This document shows positions 1 through 10,163 of a stretch of 64,000 nucleotides of DNA, piece after piece. Every line of letters starts with the position of its first letter. Position 1 is the first letter of the stretch. Below the pieces are notes generated by a model. The model worked only from the letters and a program-made list of their open reading frames with translations, was not told the DNA's origin and did no database searches. The DNA lies in contig JADWQD010000003.1 of the NCBI GenBank assembly GCA_016110215.1, positions 3,679,625 to 3,743,624 of the forward strand, written 5' to 3'. Origin of the DNA: Capronia americana (Eukaryota > Ascomycota > Eurotiomycetes > Chaetothyriales > Herpotrichiellaceae). The position numbers and the translations under genes were made by a program.

Positions 1-92
1 AATTAAAGAATATTTGAAAGCGGAATGATATTCAATTCATGGGAACAGCATAGCATGGCATAGCATGGTATACTGATCTGTTTGATACGCAG

Positions 93-1150
93 GTGTTTCT
101 TGGCGATGGTGCTTCTACATCAACTTGCCGATCGGAGCCATTGCGATCACAGCCGTGTTCTTCTTCTTCAAGAACCCCGTCCGAGCGCACAGCAATCTGA
201 CGATGAAGCAGAAGATCGGGCAGATAGACTTGCTGGGTGCTTTCTTCCTCATCTGCGCGATCGTATGCCTGTTGCTGGCTTTGCAGTGGGGCGGGACGAC
301 CTACCCGTGGTCGAATTCCAAGGTCTGGGGCTGTCTTTTGGGCTTTGGTCTCTTGATCATTACGTTCACGGGGATTCAGTTCTGGAAGGGCGATATGGCC
401 ACCCTCCCGCCCAGAATCCTCCTCCGACAGCGCACCGTGTTTGTGTGTGCATTCTTCTCGGCATTTCTGGCCATGGCGCTATATGCCCACATTTACTACC
501 TGCCCTTCTACTTCCAGGCGGTCAAGGGCACCACGGCGGAACAATCGGGCATTCGAACGATCCCGTACCTCGTCAGCATCACGATCTCATCAATCGTCGT
601 CGGAGGCAGTATCACTACCCTAGGCCCATACGTCCCCTTCACATGGGTGGGCTCCGCGATTTTCGCGGTGGGCTGCGGCTTGCTCTACAGCTTGAAGGTC
701 CACTCTTCAGCTGGCACCTGGATCGGGTATCAGATCCTGGCGGGCGTGGGCGCCGGCGCGTGCGTTCAAATACCCTTCATCGCCGTGCAAGTCGTGCTCT
801 CCAAGAAAGACATGCCTGTCGGCAACGCCGTGGCCATATTCTTCAACTCCCTGGGGGGCGCCATCTCCATCTCCATCGCGCAGAATATCTTCTCAAACAC
901 CCTGATCAAGGAGATCCCCAAGTATACGAAGGGTGTGGACCCATGGACAATTGTCATGGCGGGCGCGACGCACATCAGGGAGGTCACGCCGCCGGCGCAG
1001 TTACAGGGCGTGCTATACGCGTATAATATCGCGGTGACGCACTCGTACATCCTGTCCATCGCCTGTTCGAGTATTGCGTTTCTATTCTCTCTGGGTTTCG
1101 AGTGGAAGAGCGTCAAAGGAAAAAAGCTTGAGATGGGTGGAGCGGCATAG
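93..1150 (+). CDS. MFS drug transporter, DHA2 (14-TM) type, 3' exon only
   Basis: Proton-coupled multidrug or metabolite exporter of the plasma membrane, by family. The visible exon begins after an intron ending in CAG at 90-92, with a CTGAT branch-like site at 73-77. It opens with SWRWCFYINLPIGA, the motif that marks DHA2/14-TM exporters just before the central helices. About nine hydrophobic segments follow, and the protein ends KKLEMGGAA. The 5' exons lie outside the window, so the gene is partial at the edge rather than broken. At least 92 nt of intron are visible, which is long for this genome, and they hold two exact copies of the decamer GCATAGCATG (48-67). It is convergent with the Zn2Cys6 regulator. 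Substrate cannot be told from the sequence. Confidence 0.88.
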
Positions 1151-1368
1151 AGGGTGTGTGTCTCCTGTTCTCCCAGTCAAAGTAGCTTGGGTCGTAGAGG
1201 GACAGACATCTTTCGATCCTAGATGCAATGGCCAATCACGTTAGACCGAAACCTGCTGGGACGGTAAAAGCCGGATCATCCTGGTTCCAAAAGGCCATAA
1301 AATCGAACCTCAAGACCGACCTGAGAAGCTCGCACTACAAGCGTCAGTCAGCACGATTCTTTGCACAA

Positions 1369-2913
1369 TTAATGACGGACACTCACTGCGTGCACAGGCT
1401 TTTGAGGTTCAGGATCCCACGGTAGCGCTGGCGCGGGTATTGTGGCGCTCTCCAGGGCTGTTTCGTCATCATATGGCCTTCGCTTGAACCGCAGAACGTA
1501 CGACGCGGCAGGTACATTGAAGAGCATATCAACCAGTCTGATCCGGCTCTCCTCGGGAACGTCAGAGCACACGATCGGCTCGGCGACATTTTGCTCCTCG
1601 ATCCGGACCACTCGGAGGGCGATCCTCGCGAGGAGCTGACCGTCCAACCCGCACTGCTTGAGCGTTTCAATGGCCCTGCGTCGAAAGCTGGCGTCGCGGT
1701 ATCGTGTGGCGACGAAGAAGAGGATCGGGATGATGCGCGTTTTGGCCGTGCGGACGAGGAAGCCGCAGCAGACTATGACGTGCTCGATGTTGCTGGAGTA
1801 GGAGTCGAACGCCAGCTCCTGCTTGAATGGCTCGCAACGTGAAAGGATGTAAACGCAGCTATGGTACGTCCTGAGTAGATGGAAGTCTGTGAGGTCTGCC
1901 TGCGTGGGTCTGGATTGGATTCTCGTTTCGAACAGGGTGTATTGGTCGAGCCATTCGTTGAGTCTCGTCGTTACACCCGGGACGGTGTGGAATCTTGTCA
2001 ACGGCGGGGAGCCATCCAGCTGCTGAGACGTGCATTCCGACATGATAGCTTGTAGTGACCGGGCTGCTTCGTCGACTCTTACCCATTGCTCTTGAGTACT
2101 ATCCACAGTGGCAAAATGCTGGATATCGCCTGGCAGCCATGATTTCCGGTGTTTGCTGAGCTGCCAACTGCCAGAAAGCGGTCTGGTTTGAGAGTACAGC
2201 TCGTTGGTCTGTAACTCAAGCCTCGCAAAGATCGGACCGAGCTCTTGAACGGTGGCAGAGTGATGCTTGGTGTATTTGTTTGGCTGATACGTCGCCAGGA
2301 TCCTTCGTCCAGCGATCAAGTGTTGCAGCGCGGCAAAAGAATTGTCTTGGAATTCGTCGCAGAGGATGAGTATCAGACATGCCATGAGCAGGAACGAGGG
2401 TTCTGGATTCCGGTTTCCGCTTAGCAATTCCAGGCCCTTCCCGTAGTGGGAGAGAAACACGGGATCCCAGTCCGCAGGTTGCTGAGAAGTGTCTGCCGAG
2501 CGATAGAGCCCCAGGCGCGAGGCTGCGATGGTAAGGTGCTTGATGCTCTCGTCCACGAAGCAAGCTTGCAAGACGTGCTCGTTCCAGAACCGCTGGCTTC
2601 CAAAGTTCAGGAGTCGAGGGGCACAGACTTCGGTGAAGAATTGGAACGCTGTCAAGGCCGCATGGTCGCACTGATAGGGAACGGCTCCCCCCATCACCAT
2701 CAGCATCACTACGGGGGCGTCGTGACTGGGCGGCTTTGGCTCAGTCGCTGGATAGCCGTCACATTTCCGGCCCGTGCTCAGGCAGCGTTGGCACGACGGC
2801 TGTTCGTAGGTGCACTTGACACGCCTGATCTTGCAGGTAATGCAAGCTTTGTTGCGCCGTTGCAAGGTGGGGTTCTTCGTCCGTATTACCGGGCGACCTG
2901 AGGTTCCAGCCAT
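1369..2913 (-). CDS. Zn2Cys6 fungal transcription factor
   Basis: Nuclear DNA-binding regulator of 514 residues in one exon. The Cys6 cluster is complete: C24, C27, C34, C41, C44, C51, spacing CX2CX6CX6CX2CX6C, with basic residues between the first cysteines (KIRRVK). The rest resembles the variable fungal-specific regulatory region and ends in a short polar tail. An upstream in-frame ATG at 3009 exists, but the one at 2913 puts the cluster at the usual distance from the N-terminus, so I prefer it. It diverges from a short-chain dehydrogenase and converges on an MFS exporter, an arrangement common for pathway-specific regulators. Target genes are inference. Confidence 0.88.
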   Translation of the reverse strand: MAGTSGRPVIRTKNPTLQRRNKACITCKIRRVKCTYEQPSCQRCLSTGRKCDGYPATEPKPPSHDAPVVMLMVMGGAVPYQCDHAALTAFQFFTEVCAPRLLNFGSQRFWNEHVLQACFVDESIKHLTIAASRLGLYRSADTSQQPADWDPVFLSHYGKGLELLSGNRNPEPSFLLMACLILILCDEFQDNSFAALQHLIAGRRILATYQPNKYTKHHSATVQELGPIFARLELQTNELYSQTRPLSGSWQLSKHRKSWLPGDIQHFATVDSTQEQWVRVDEAARSLQAIMSECTSQQLDGSPPLTRFHTVPGVTTRLNEWLDQYTLFETRIQSRPTQADLTDFHLLRTYHSCVYILSRCEPFKQELAFDSYSSNIEHVIVCCGFLVRTAKTRIIPILFFVATRYRDASFRRRAIETLKQCGLDGQLLARIALRVVRIEEQNVAEPIVCSDVPEESRIRLVDMLFNVPAASYVLRFKRRPYDDETALESATIPAPALPWDPEPQKPVHAVSVRH

Positions 2914-3524
2914 GATCCTGACAAGTGACAGAAAGGCCTCTCGCGCAGCGCTTGCTGAATATCGCCAGAATGATATGGGGCTGGAGTGAGCATGGCTGGA
3001 AAGATCCAACTGCCTCGCAATCGGAGGATGAAGTGGACAGGATTATGTTCTTAGGGGTGTTCTCGAGAAGAATCGGATGGCCGAGCGCAGAGCCTCTTAA
3101 CGCCGACCGTTGTGATTGGCCCGCTCGCGGACTAGCTACTAGCTGCATAAGCGGCTTGGCTTTCTCCACTTCCCCTACCAACTTGTGCTCCAAGGCAGCA
3201 GCGATGGAAACGCATCAACAGTGAAGCGACTTGTATATTTGGTCCGTATACGTGGGATGCTTTCCCCTTGCGGATGAAAAGGCTCGGTTCACTTCCGGTC
3301 ACATCCTTCGACACACTTGAAAGGTGTGCCCGGAAACGATCCGACAAGGCAATAGCACGGTAAGTCCGGCCAACTCCAAGAGAACAAGAAGCATAAAAGG
3401 AGACGATGTCTCCCAGGTTCTCATTGTCGCTGCACCCAATTCGACCAGTGATACCCGTCTCAAGGAAGTGTAACGTGCCTCTGAACATTTTGTTTCGGTC
3501 ATTATCCGAGCGTCCACACCAACG
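2914..3524. promoter_or_regulatory. Divergent intergenic region with CGG-N7-CCG element
   Basis: This 611-bp stretch separates the start of the Zn2Cys6 gene (minus) from the start of the dehydrogenase (plus). It holds a CGG-N7-CCG inverted triplet at 3331-3343, the general form of site bound by Zn2Cys6 dimers. No TATA box is obvious. Shared regulation is inferred from layout only. Confidence 0.4.
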
Positions 3525-4283
3525 ATGTCTGCGATCACATCTCGCCACACCCTCGTCCTAGTTTCTGGTGCAAACCAAGGTCTCGGGTACGAGATTGTCA
3601 AGAAGCTGGCAGCTGAACAGGCCGACTACCATATCCTCCTCGGCTCCCGCAACTTCGAGAAAGGCAAGAAGGCCGCTGGGAGCATTACCAACGTCGCCAA
3701 TGGAACATCCGTCGAACCCATAGAGCTGGACATCGACAGCGACGACTCCCTCGCCAAAGCCGCCACATACGTCGCGGGAAAGTACGGCAGGCTCGATGTA
3801 CTCTTCAACAACGCCGGCATCAGCAAAGTCGAAGGCGTGACTCCGCGCGAGGAGTTCAACCGCGTGCTCACCACAAATGTCACGGGATATGCCTGCACGA
3901 CTGAAGCGTTCCTCCCTCTCCTCCGAAAGGCCGAAAAGCCTCGACTGCTGTTCATGTCATCTGGACTAGGATCGCTTACCTGTGCTTTGGATCCCCAATG
4001 GCCCTTTTACGGGCTTGGAGGAACACTTCGAAACAAGGCATATATTACATCAAAGTGCGCCGACAATATGCTCGGCGTGCTGTATGCTGTTCAGCTCGGC
4101 AAGGAGGGTTTCAAGGTCAACATGATTGATCCCGGTTTCAGGGCTACCAATCTGAATGGATATGCCGAGGCCGCGGGCGACGCAAGCGAAGGGGCGATAC
4201 AAGCATGCAAGCTGATTGCTGACACTGATAAAAATGGTTTGCATGCGACCTTCACGTCGATGGACCGTGTGTATCCGTGGTAA
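3525..4283 (+). CDS. Short-chain dehydrogenase/reductase (SDR)
   Basis: NAD(P)-dependent oxidoreductase of 252 residues, single exon, predicted soluble. Classical SDR features are in order: the cofactor glycine motif SGANQGLG (residues 14-21), NNAG (95-98), the structural Asn in TTNVTG (118), catalytic Ser around 145-146 and Tyr173-x3-Lys177 in AYITSK. An insertion rich in aromatic residues (DPQWPFYGLGG) precedes the catalytic Tyr. The length matches the family. It is divergent from the Zn2Cys6 regulator and may belong with the MFS exporter in a small detoxification or metabolite cluster. Substrate unknown. Confidence 0.9.
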   Translation: MSAITSRHTLVLVSGANQGLGYEIVKKLAAEQADYHILLGSRNFEKGKKAAGSITNVANGTSVEPIELDIDSDDSLAKAATYVAGKYGRLDVLFNNAGISKVEGVTPREEFNRVLTTNVTGYACTTEAFLPLLRKAEKPRLLFMSSGLGSLTCALDPQWPFYGLGGTLRNKAYITSKCADNMLGVLYAVQLGKEGFKVNMIDPGFRATNLNGYAEAAGDASEGAIQACKLIADTDKNGLHATFTSMDRVYPW

Positions 4284-4444
4284 TGGGTACCTGTCGGTCC
4301 ATGAGATACCTAGGTAGGATAGCTGTTTAGGCTGAAATCTGAACTCTTCCCATGCCCTGCTCTGCGCCATTCGACATATTGTGTTGTCTAGTACACAGTG
4401 ACTGATTCATCGGCACGACCACGGGCCAAGCTAAAATCTCAATA

Positions 4445-4723
4445 TCAATTGAAACTAATAATGGTGCTGTGAAGACTGCTGGGGCTGCTGGAGAAGGACA
4501 GCTCGAACGTGGCGTGCTGGATGATGCCACAGTACTTGTCCTCGTTCACGTGCTGCTTGACGAGTAGGCACCGGTCGATGATCCCAGCCTCGAATTCTTT
4601 GCCCTCGGATAGGATTCTAAGGCCGCGGAGCGCCAGCCGCACAAAAGTGCTTCCTGTTAGCTGGTTCGACCTATCTCACTCTGGCCACCAGCCATATTCA
4701 CCTTCAGAGATCGGCTGTTGCAT
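4445..4723 (-). CDS. Possible small two-exon gene, unrecognised
   Basis: A 76-residue product can be built from exon 1 4723-4702 (encoding MQQPISE) and exon 2 4653-4445, joined over a 48-nt intron (4701-4654) with donor GTGAAT and acceptor CTAACAG. Splicing removes an in-frame stop and joins the phases exactly (1 nt plus 2 nt). The downstream exon reads as typical protein (RLALRGLRILSEGKEFEAG), then ends in a Ser-rich tail. The branch-like CTAAC is too close to the acceptor to be convincing. It could equally be a remnant of a larger gene. No family recognised. Confidence 0.35.
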
Positions 4724-5036
4724 ATGGCTTCAATCAAACATGGTCATGGTCCAGCTTGACGCCCAACGCATGACACGACCGCCACTGCCGTGGAAAACCA
4801 AGTGAGGAATACACAGGGTGCGTCGACAGCCAGGCCTAGCTGGCCTGCGTTTCAGCTACGGCCGCCGGTAGCGATTGACGTCGTTCCTTTTTGGGTCTTA
4901 TAATAGGCAATTTCTCCGTGTCCGCATACGTGATTGCCGCTGCCTCGGCGGGGTAGTGCTTCACCTGCCTGTTCCTCTCTGTGCACGCAGTGGCAGTGGC
5001 AGTGACGGTGGCGGCAGTTAGAACTGCTTGGTGAAG

Positions 5037-5849
5037 ATGGCACCACAGGTCAGACATTCTTCTCCCGCTGTTCAAAGTTGTTCTACACCTTGCGCATATC
5101 CATCATCGTCAAACACTTTGCTTATTGTTCCTGTCACGTCACCAATGGAGCGTATCAGAATGACCCAGGAAATGATACACCCGGTCGAACCGCCTGCGAC
5201 CCCCTTTCAGATGGGTCAGACTGCCGCGGGTCCTGCAGCCTATAACACCTCACGAAGCTTTCCAAACCAAAAGACCAGGTGGAGGGAACTGCCGACCCAT
5301 TCCGGCACCCATGGACCTTTTCCGGCCGTTCGTCGCGCTCCCTATAGTGCCAACGACTTCAGCTCGCACAAGCCATCGCGAGAGATCCGCGCTCACTTCC
5401 CTCGAGCTGTCCGCACGAAGAAGCCGAAAGGTGCTATCGACGATACACAAGGGGAAGTGGACAAGGTATCACACCAGATTGAACGTGTGCACGACGCCGG
5501 CGGTCCGGCACGTGCTCTACGCCCAACCCATGTAATAATCAGGGAAAGCACGGCACGACGCGCAGAGGTGGTTGTCAGGGCGCCGTTGAAGGGCCGCAAG
5601 CGGAAGGCGACTGAGATCGAAGGTGAAGACGAAGACGAGGAAGAAGAAGAAGAAGAAGGGGGAGCATCTCCACAACAGGACACTGCCGCTAAAGAGGACA
5701 ACGGGGTTGATGATGAATATGATGACGATGGTGGTGATAGTGGAAACAGACGCTCCCGAGCAAGTCGGACCAGCAAGACCAGCAAGACCAGTCATCCCGG
5801 CCACGCTGGCTGTATGACGAGAGACATACGAACATACTTTACTTCCTGA
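5037..5849 (+). CDS. Disordered nuclear-like protein with acidic tract and PIP-like C-terminus
   Basis: Unrecognised 270-residue protein in one exon; the ATG at 5037 is the first in frame, and a second at 5145 is possible. The N-terminal half is Pro/Ser-rich and low in hydrophobics. A basic cluster (KGRKRK) resembling a nuclear localisation signal precedes a Glu/Asp tract (about 5623-5665), then an Arg/Ser/Lys stretch with the repeat TSKTSKTS. The last residues, TRDIRTYFTS, resemble a degenerate PCNA-interacting motif (I-x-x-Y-F), and a related SREIRAHF sits mid-protein. By composition this is a nuclear protein; the function is not known. Confidence 0.6.
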   Translation: MAPQVRHSSPAVQSCSTPCAYPSSSNTLLIVPVTSPMERIRMTQEMIHPVEPPATPFQMGQTAAGPAAYNTSRSFPNQKTRWRELPTHSGTHGPFPAVRRAPYSANDFSSHKPSREIRAHFPRAVRTKKPKGAIDDTQGEVDKVSHQIERVHDAGGPARALRPTHVIIRESTARRAEVVVRAPLKGRKRKATEIEGEDEDEEEEEEEGGASPQQDTAAKEDNGVDDEYDDDGGDSGNRRSRASRTSKTSKTSHPGHAGCMTRDIRTYFTS

Positions 5850-7517
5850 ATGCAGATTTCTGGGGCCTGCCAGATCCGACCATCGTACACCGCTTCATCT
5901 TGCGGCGATTACACAGCAGAGTCTCCGGCCCGTCAAGATTCAGCAAGTTCTCCTTCAGAAGAGACCGTTCTTCGTGTGGTTGGAATCGTCGTCGAGGTTC
6001 AAAGGTTGTCATCAATCGTCACAGGAATCGGTGCAGACTTCTTACCCACTTGCCGTGAGGAAAGGGATGTGTTGCAAAATAGGCTATCTGGGGCTGAATA
6101 GAGGCCCTGGGGGCCTTAATACGGCCGGGGAACCTCTGTCGGTGGTGGCAAAGTGCCTATATACGTCTTACTACCACCATCTTCATACTGCCAATTGCAC
6201 CAGTGGTTGACCCCTAAACTACCTATTCTGTTTGTTCAACAGGATGCTCTTTCATAATTGAAGTTGCTAAGCATTCGCACCATCGTGCATGGTTTATACC
6301 AAGCATAACTAAAACCCTTTCTTCTATACAAGCTTGGATTTTTGGCTTTTGGGAGGGAATCTCATTCGCCGGAACGCCCGAAAAGAGAGGTATGACTATC
6401 CCGCTAGGTGGTTCCTTCTCGAGCCTGTTATGAACTTCATAGGCTTCATAGACTCGAAAGTATTCTTTATTAGTTGTCCCTTATAGACTATAGTAGCTGG
6501 TTACGGCCGCGAGTTTGTCGCAATCGTAATCTTCCGAACCGAAAAACCTGGTGCCCTGGAAACCCGAGGCCGCGTTAAGCTGCCCGACGCGAAATCCTGG
6601 TCCAGAACACGAAGCAGATGCTCGTGACGATTGCCATTCGCAATGCAAGGTCAGGTGTCCAATATAGTCCCAGCCTGAACATGCTGGACAGGTATCGCTC
6701 CAACAGCGGAACGCTACGGGAACAGTGAGCCGCTACGACGCTGTACCCATGCCGAACTTCTGTTTGGTACGAGCAGCAGGCGTGTCCCGGAAGCCAGGTG
6801 AGACTGGCTCGACACCTCCGGGAAATTGCACGAAAGCGGTTTTTGAACTGGTGACCCGCCGCTGCTGACCACCTGAGGTGGCGGCCCAATCTTGGTGAAT
6901 ATTATTCCCATTGTACGCTGACGGCGGGAGCCTACGCTATGCTGTCTGCTCGCGTATCCCGTGGCTATCGACACCACGCTTACTGGTCACATTTGTTGCA
7001 TACTTGTCTCCACGAGATATTCTCTCACATTCACGGAGTCACTTTCTGGCAGATAACTTTCGACACATTTCCTGTATGTAAAGGATTCGATGCTTCAGAC
7101 TCTTTGAAAGCGCCGTCAAACGCGACGCACATGATACTCCTTTACCTTGCATAGTGGGTGTACGGATGCTTCATTTACGGCTGCACCACAGTCCATCGGT
7201 GCAGCCGGAGCAGCATCGAAACATACTCCTCAACTCAGTCTCCAGGTTTAGTTTGTTTTTACAAGTTAATGCAAACATAATAAGGACAAAAGAAACGCAG
7301 TCACCATTGGACCGCAAAACAAACGGCGACAAACTGTTTCCTGAAGATCTGAGTGCCCAGAGGATATGCTTAGTTTCTCAGGCAAGAGGGCATTTGAAGG
7401 TCTTCTACTGCCCTCCATATAACTTGTACATCAGTGTTCCCGTTCCTTCGCATCCACAGGTACCGGGAAACAGGTGAAGACGAGTATCAGTCCGTTGGGT
7501 AACTCAGGCCCACCGTC
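5850..7517. other. Intergenic, no supported gene
   Basis: A 1.7-kb stretch with locally AT-richer sequence around 6240-6500. Only short open frames without recognisable domains or coherent splice signals are seen on either strand. I see no transposon terminal repeats. Confidence 0.5.
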
Positions 7518-8041
7518 ATGGCCGAAGCCGAGGGGAATTTCGAGGATACCAGTCTCTTGGGCACAGTCCTCGGTCTGTTTCGGTCGCATATCGATTATCT
7601 CTTGCTGATCAGAAATTACAGTCTGTGTAAATAAGCCTGATAAGTGTACCGCACGGGAATACCTCAAACAAACGGCAATCGCAATTGGAGCGGTCATTGG
7701 ACCCAGGGAGGGACGTCACACAACTCACATCATCGTCGATGTTGCCCTGTCTGCAAGCATGACGTTCAATGACCTCTTACTGCATCTCGATGGAGGCAAA
7801 ATGTAAGTACGGAGCAGGCGTCGTCGTAAATCCGGCTGAGCCGGCCGTGGCATTTGCGGGCCATAGCAGCGCAGCATCTGTCCGCCAGTTCGCGTCGATC
7901 CTGGGGCAGCCACTTCCCCGGCTTGACGCTGTTATCTCTGGTATGTGCTAGATGGTCTCCTACATCTAGTACGCCGTTGGGGGGTTGATTTGCCGTGGGT
8001 GCTCTCATTCGTCAATAGTTGTATCACCGCGGCTAGAATAG
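7518..8041 (+). CDS. Four-exon small gene, unrecognised (110 residues)
   Basis: Reconstructed exons: 7518-7572, 7622-7802, 7867-7940 and 8019-8041, all in phase. Intron 1 (49 nt) has a TTGCTGAT branch region and ATTACAG acceptor; intron 2 starts GTAAGT; intron 3 starts GTATGT and ends CAATAG. Exon 2 reads well as protein (IGAVIGPREGRH, then THIIVDVALSASMTFNDLL) and exon 3 gives SVRQFASILGQPLPRL. The acceptor of intron 2 is a tandem TAG-CAG (7864-7869), so two isoforms differing by one residue are possible. The first donor (GTCTGT) is weak, and the ATG could belong to a longer upstream gene. No family recognised; neither signal peptide nor membrane segment is clear. Confidence 0.45.
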
Positions 8042-8432
8042 TGGTCAGGTCCAGCAGAAAAATGGCAGTTCTAGGAGGGAAGCAGCGACATCCCTGCGTT
8101 TGGAACAAAGGGTTTGAAGACCTGCGTAAATATTGTTGGGATTGTCCCGGCTGCTACTCGTGGTATGTGTTCGGTCTTCAGCTCCAATTCTCATCCTGTT
8201 GCCGGAGATGGGGGTATCAATTAGGATACCGTCACACTACCGCCTCTCCAGCTGTGCTACAGTAGATACCAGAATTCTTGAAAGATTAAGAGGTTTTCGC
8301 CTCGCCCACTGATGAATCTAGTATCATCTTATCAATATCCCGGTACAACCTGGTGTTGTTCAAGCCAAGACTGGAGGAGATACCGCAATCGTCTACCGCT
8401 GCTATCGCCGCGCAGAGATAGCCTCGGGCCAT

Positions 8433-9125
8433 TCAAATACCATTCTCCCCTGTCTCGCCCTCTTCAACCCTTTCTTGGACTTCTTCCACCTGCACCTGTT
8501 CCTGTGCCTCTCGAATAACCGCTCGTGCAGCTCGAAGTGTCGAAATCGCGTTGTCCACTTCCACTCGACGCTCGTCAGCACCACCACCTCCGCTCACCTG
8601 TTCAGTCCGCCAGCCGACGTACTCGATGAGTCTGCACTGCTGCCGAAATACGAGGTTCTCCTCCCACAACTGTTCGTCTCCAGCGACGGGAGGCTCGTCT
8701 CGCGTAAGGTCATAGGGTAAACGGGCCTCCACTGCGTCTAAGATATACCGCAACGGGTCGGGCAGTAGCGTCGTATCGGTCCTACGATACTCTGTCAGCT
8801 TGAACATGATTGTCGAGATGACGTACACAGGCACTTGGAATTCCGGCACTTTGCATCTCGCAAGACTCCATCCGATCTCGTTATTGACCATGTACACGAA
8901 TTGCTGTGCCGCTCTCATCTCAATTTCTTCGTCCCATTCTGCATAGCTAGCAGGATCGTCCCGGAGGTACCGCATATAATCGACCACCATCTCCGAGAAC
9001 GAGGCAACGTCGTCGACACCTTCCAGATCATTGTAACGAGCGAAGTCGAGTCGGGCGTGGTCAAAGCTGTTCCCATCGACGGATGCTTCGCTTCCGGTAA
9101 CGTCCTGGCCGTCTCGTGAACCCAT
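8433..9125 (-). CDS. Hypothetical protein, acidic, helical C-terminus
   Basis: Single-exon 230-residue protein, not recognised. The N-terminal half is acidic and rich in Asp, Glu and aromatic residues (VVDYMRYLRDD). A central hydrophobic stretch (VPVYVISTIMFKL) is too short and polar-flanked to be a sure membrane helix. The last 55 residues are strongly helical and charged (REAQEQVQVEEVQERVEEGE), a likely coiled coil. The start ATG at 9125 is the first in frame. Its codon use looks like that of the neighbouring genes. It lies in the same orientation as the next gene, 340 bp away. Confidence 0.6.
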   Translation of the reverse strand: MGSRDGQDVTGSEASVDGNSFDHARLDFARYNDLEGVDDVASFSEMVVDYMRYLRDDPASYAEWDEEIEMRAAQQFVYMVNNEIGWSLARCKVPEFQVPVYVISTIMFKLTEYRRTDTTLLPDPLRYILDAVEARLPYDLTRDEPPVAGDEQLWEENLVFRQQCRLIEYVGWRTEQVSGGGGADERRVEVDNAISTLRAARAVIREAQEQVQVEEVQERVEEGETGENGI

Positions 9126-9464
9126 GATCGATACTAGGGTATCTTGAAGGATCTGATCAATTCACGTGGCTATCAAAGGTCTATAAAAACTTGAAGGGAG
9201 CAAAGAACAGAGCAAGAACATCAACACGCAGAGTATAAAAATTGACGACAGGACTCAACAGTACTGCCTTGGTGGGATTGTTTGACCACACCTCAACAAT
9301 TCAGGCCACGGCCACAAGAAGTCACTCATGACGCTCTCCTTCTGCAGGAAACCTCCCAACCTCTGTCTAGAGTCTGAAACTGGAGGGCCCCGTGGGTAAG
9401 TGCGTGGCATGTCTCCATACCATCAGCACCTACAGATAATGCCGCTGCAAGGTTCCGCCCCCGA

Positions 9465-10163
9465 TCACACATCCGCCGCCAGCACTTTCAGCCACGCCTC
9501 GAACATGTCAAATTTCATCTTGCGTTTGCAGCCACTGTCGCGATGCAGCGCCTCCAGTGTGCTCAGGACACGATCAAGTCCGTCTTCTGCTCCCTGTATG
9601 CCCGCGGGCGATTCTGTAGTGGACAACGCGAGGTCGCCATCGTGGGGTTGTGAGCCGCCCGACGCCGGCGGGGCAACGACCTGTGGCCTCGGGCCATTCA
9701 GAAATGTCACTGCATTTAGGACGTAGCGATCAGTCCTGAAATAAAATGGTAACACGACAACCGCAGGCCATATCCAGCCGTGACCGCTGGCAATCCGCTC
9801 CAACCGGGTGCTCGGCTCCATGTGTCTCCACGCCCTCTGGGACGCCTCTGTCCAGGCTTCCGAAACGTACAGTAAATCTGGATAGGTTTGTTTTGTTTGG
9901 CACTGAACGACCGTGTACACCTGGATTATTGTCAACGATGTGAACCACCAAAACCGGAGTGGAAAAATGACCATGCCATGACCTCGCTGACAGCAGACAT
10001 CATTGAGTGCTAACGCAACCGAAGCTGCCTTGGAGAGACAACAGGCCCCAGTGCCGTTTTTGAGCCGTGAGTATGCCTTTTTGAAGACTAAGGCGCCGTT
10101 TTCCTCTTGGCACCACGTCGCGGTCGGCGGGATCTTCTCAATGAGCGGCTCGGTGGGCGCCAT
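9465..10163 (-). CDS. Hypothetical protein with two hydrophobic segments
   Basis: A 232-residue open frame that I do not recognise. Two hydrophobic stretches, roughly residues 63-85 (VIFPLRFWWFTSLTIIQVY) and 130-142 (WIWPAVVVLPFYF), may be membrane-associated. The C-terminal part is Gly/Pro/Ser-rich, then ends in a short helix (FDMFEAWLKVLAAD). One hydrophobic stretch is bounded by weak GT...CCAG signals, so part of it could be an unspliced intron; removing it would shift the frame, so I keep a single exon. It diverges from the large three-exon gene with 464 bp between the starts. Confidence 0.45.
   Translation of the reverse strand: MAPTEPLIEKIPPTATWCQEENGALVFKKAYSRLKNGTGACCLSKAASVALALNDVCCQRGHGMVIFPLRFWWFTSLTIIQVYTVVQCQTKQTYPDLLYVSEAWTEASQRAWRHMEPSTRLERIASGHGWIWPAVVVLPFYFRTDRYVLNAVTFLNGPRPQVVAPPASGGSQPHDGDLALSTTESPAGIQGAEDGLDRVLSTLEALHRDSGCKRKMKFDMFEAWLKVLAADV

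Noticed and set aside
82..1026. 314-codon frame overlapping the MFS exon
   Set aside because: Out-of-frame shadow; the transporter frame has the DHA2 motif and membrane helices.
5850..7517. Possible transposon remnant in the AT-richer stretch
   Set aside because: No terminal repeats, target duplications or transposase-like frames are seen.
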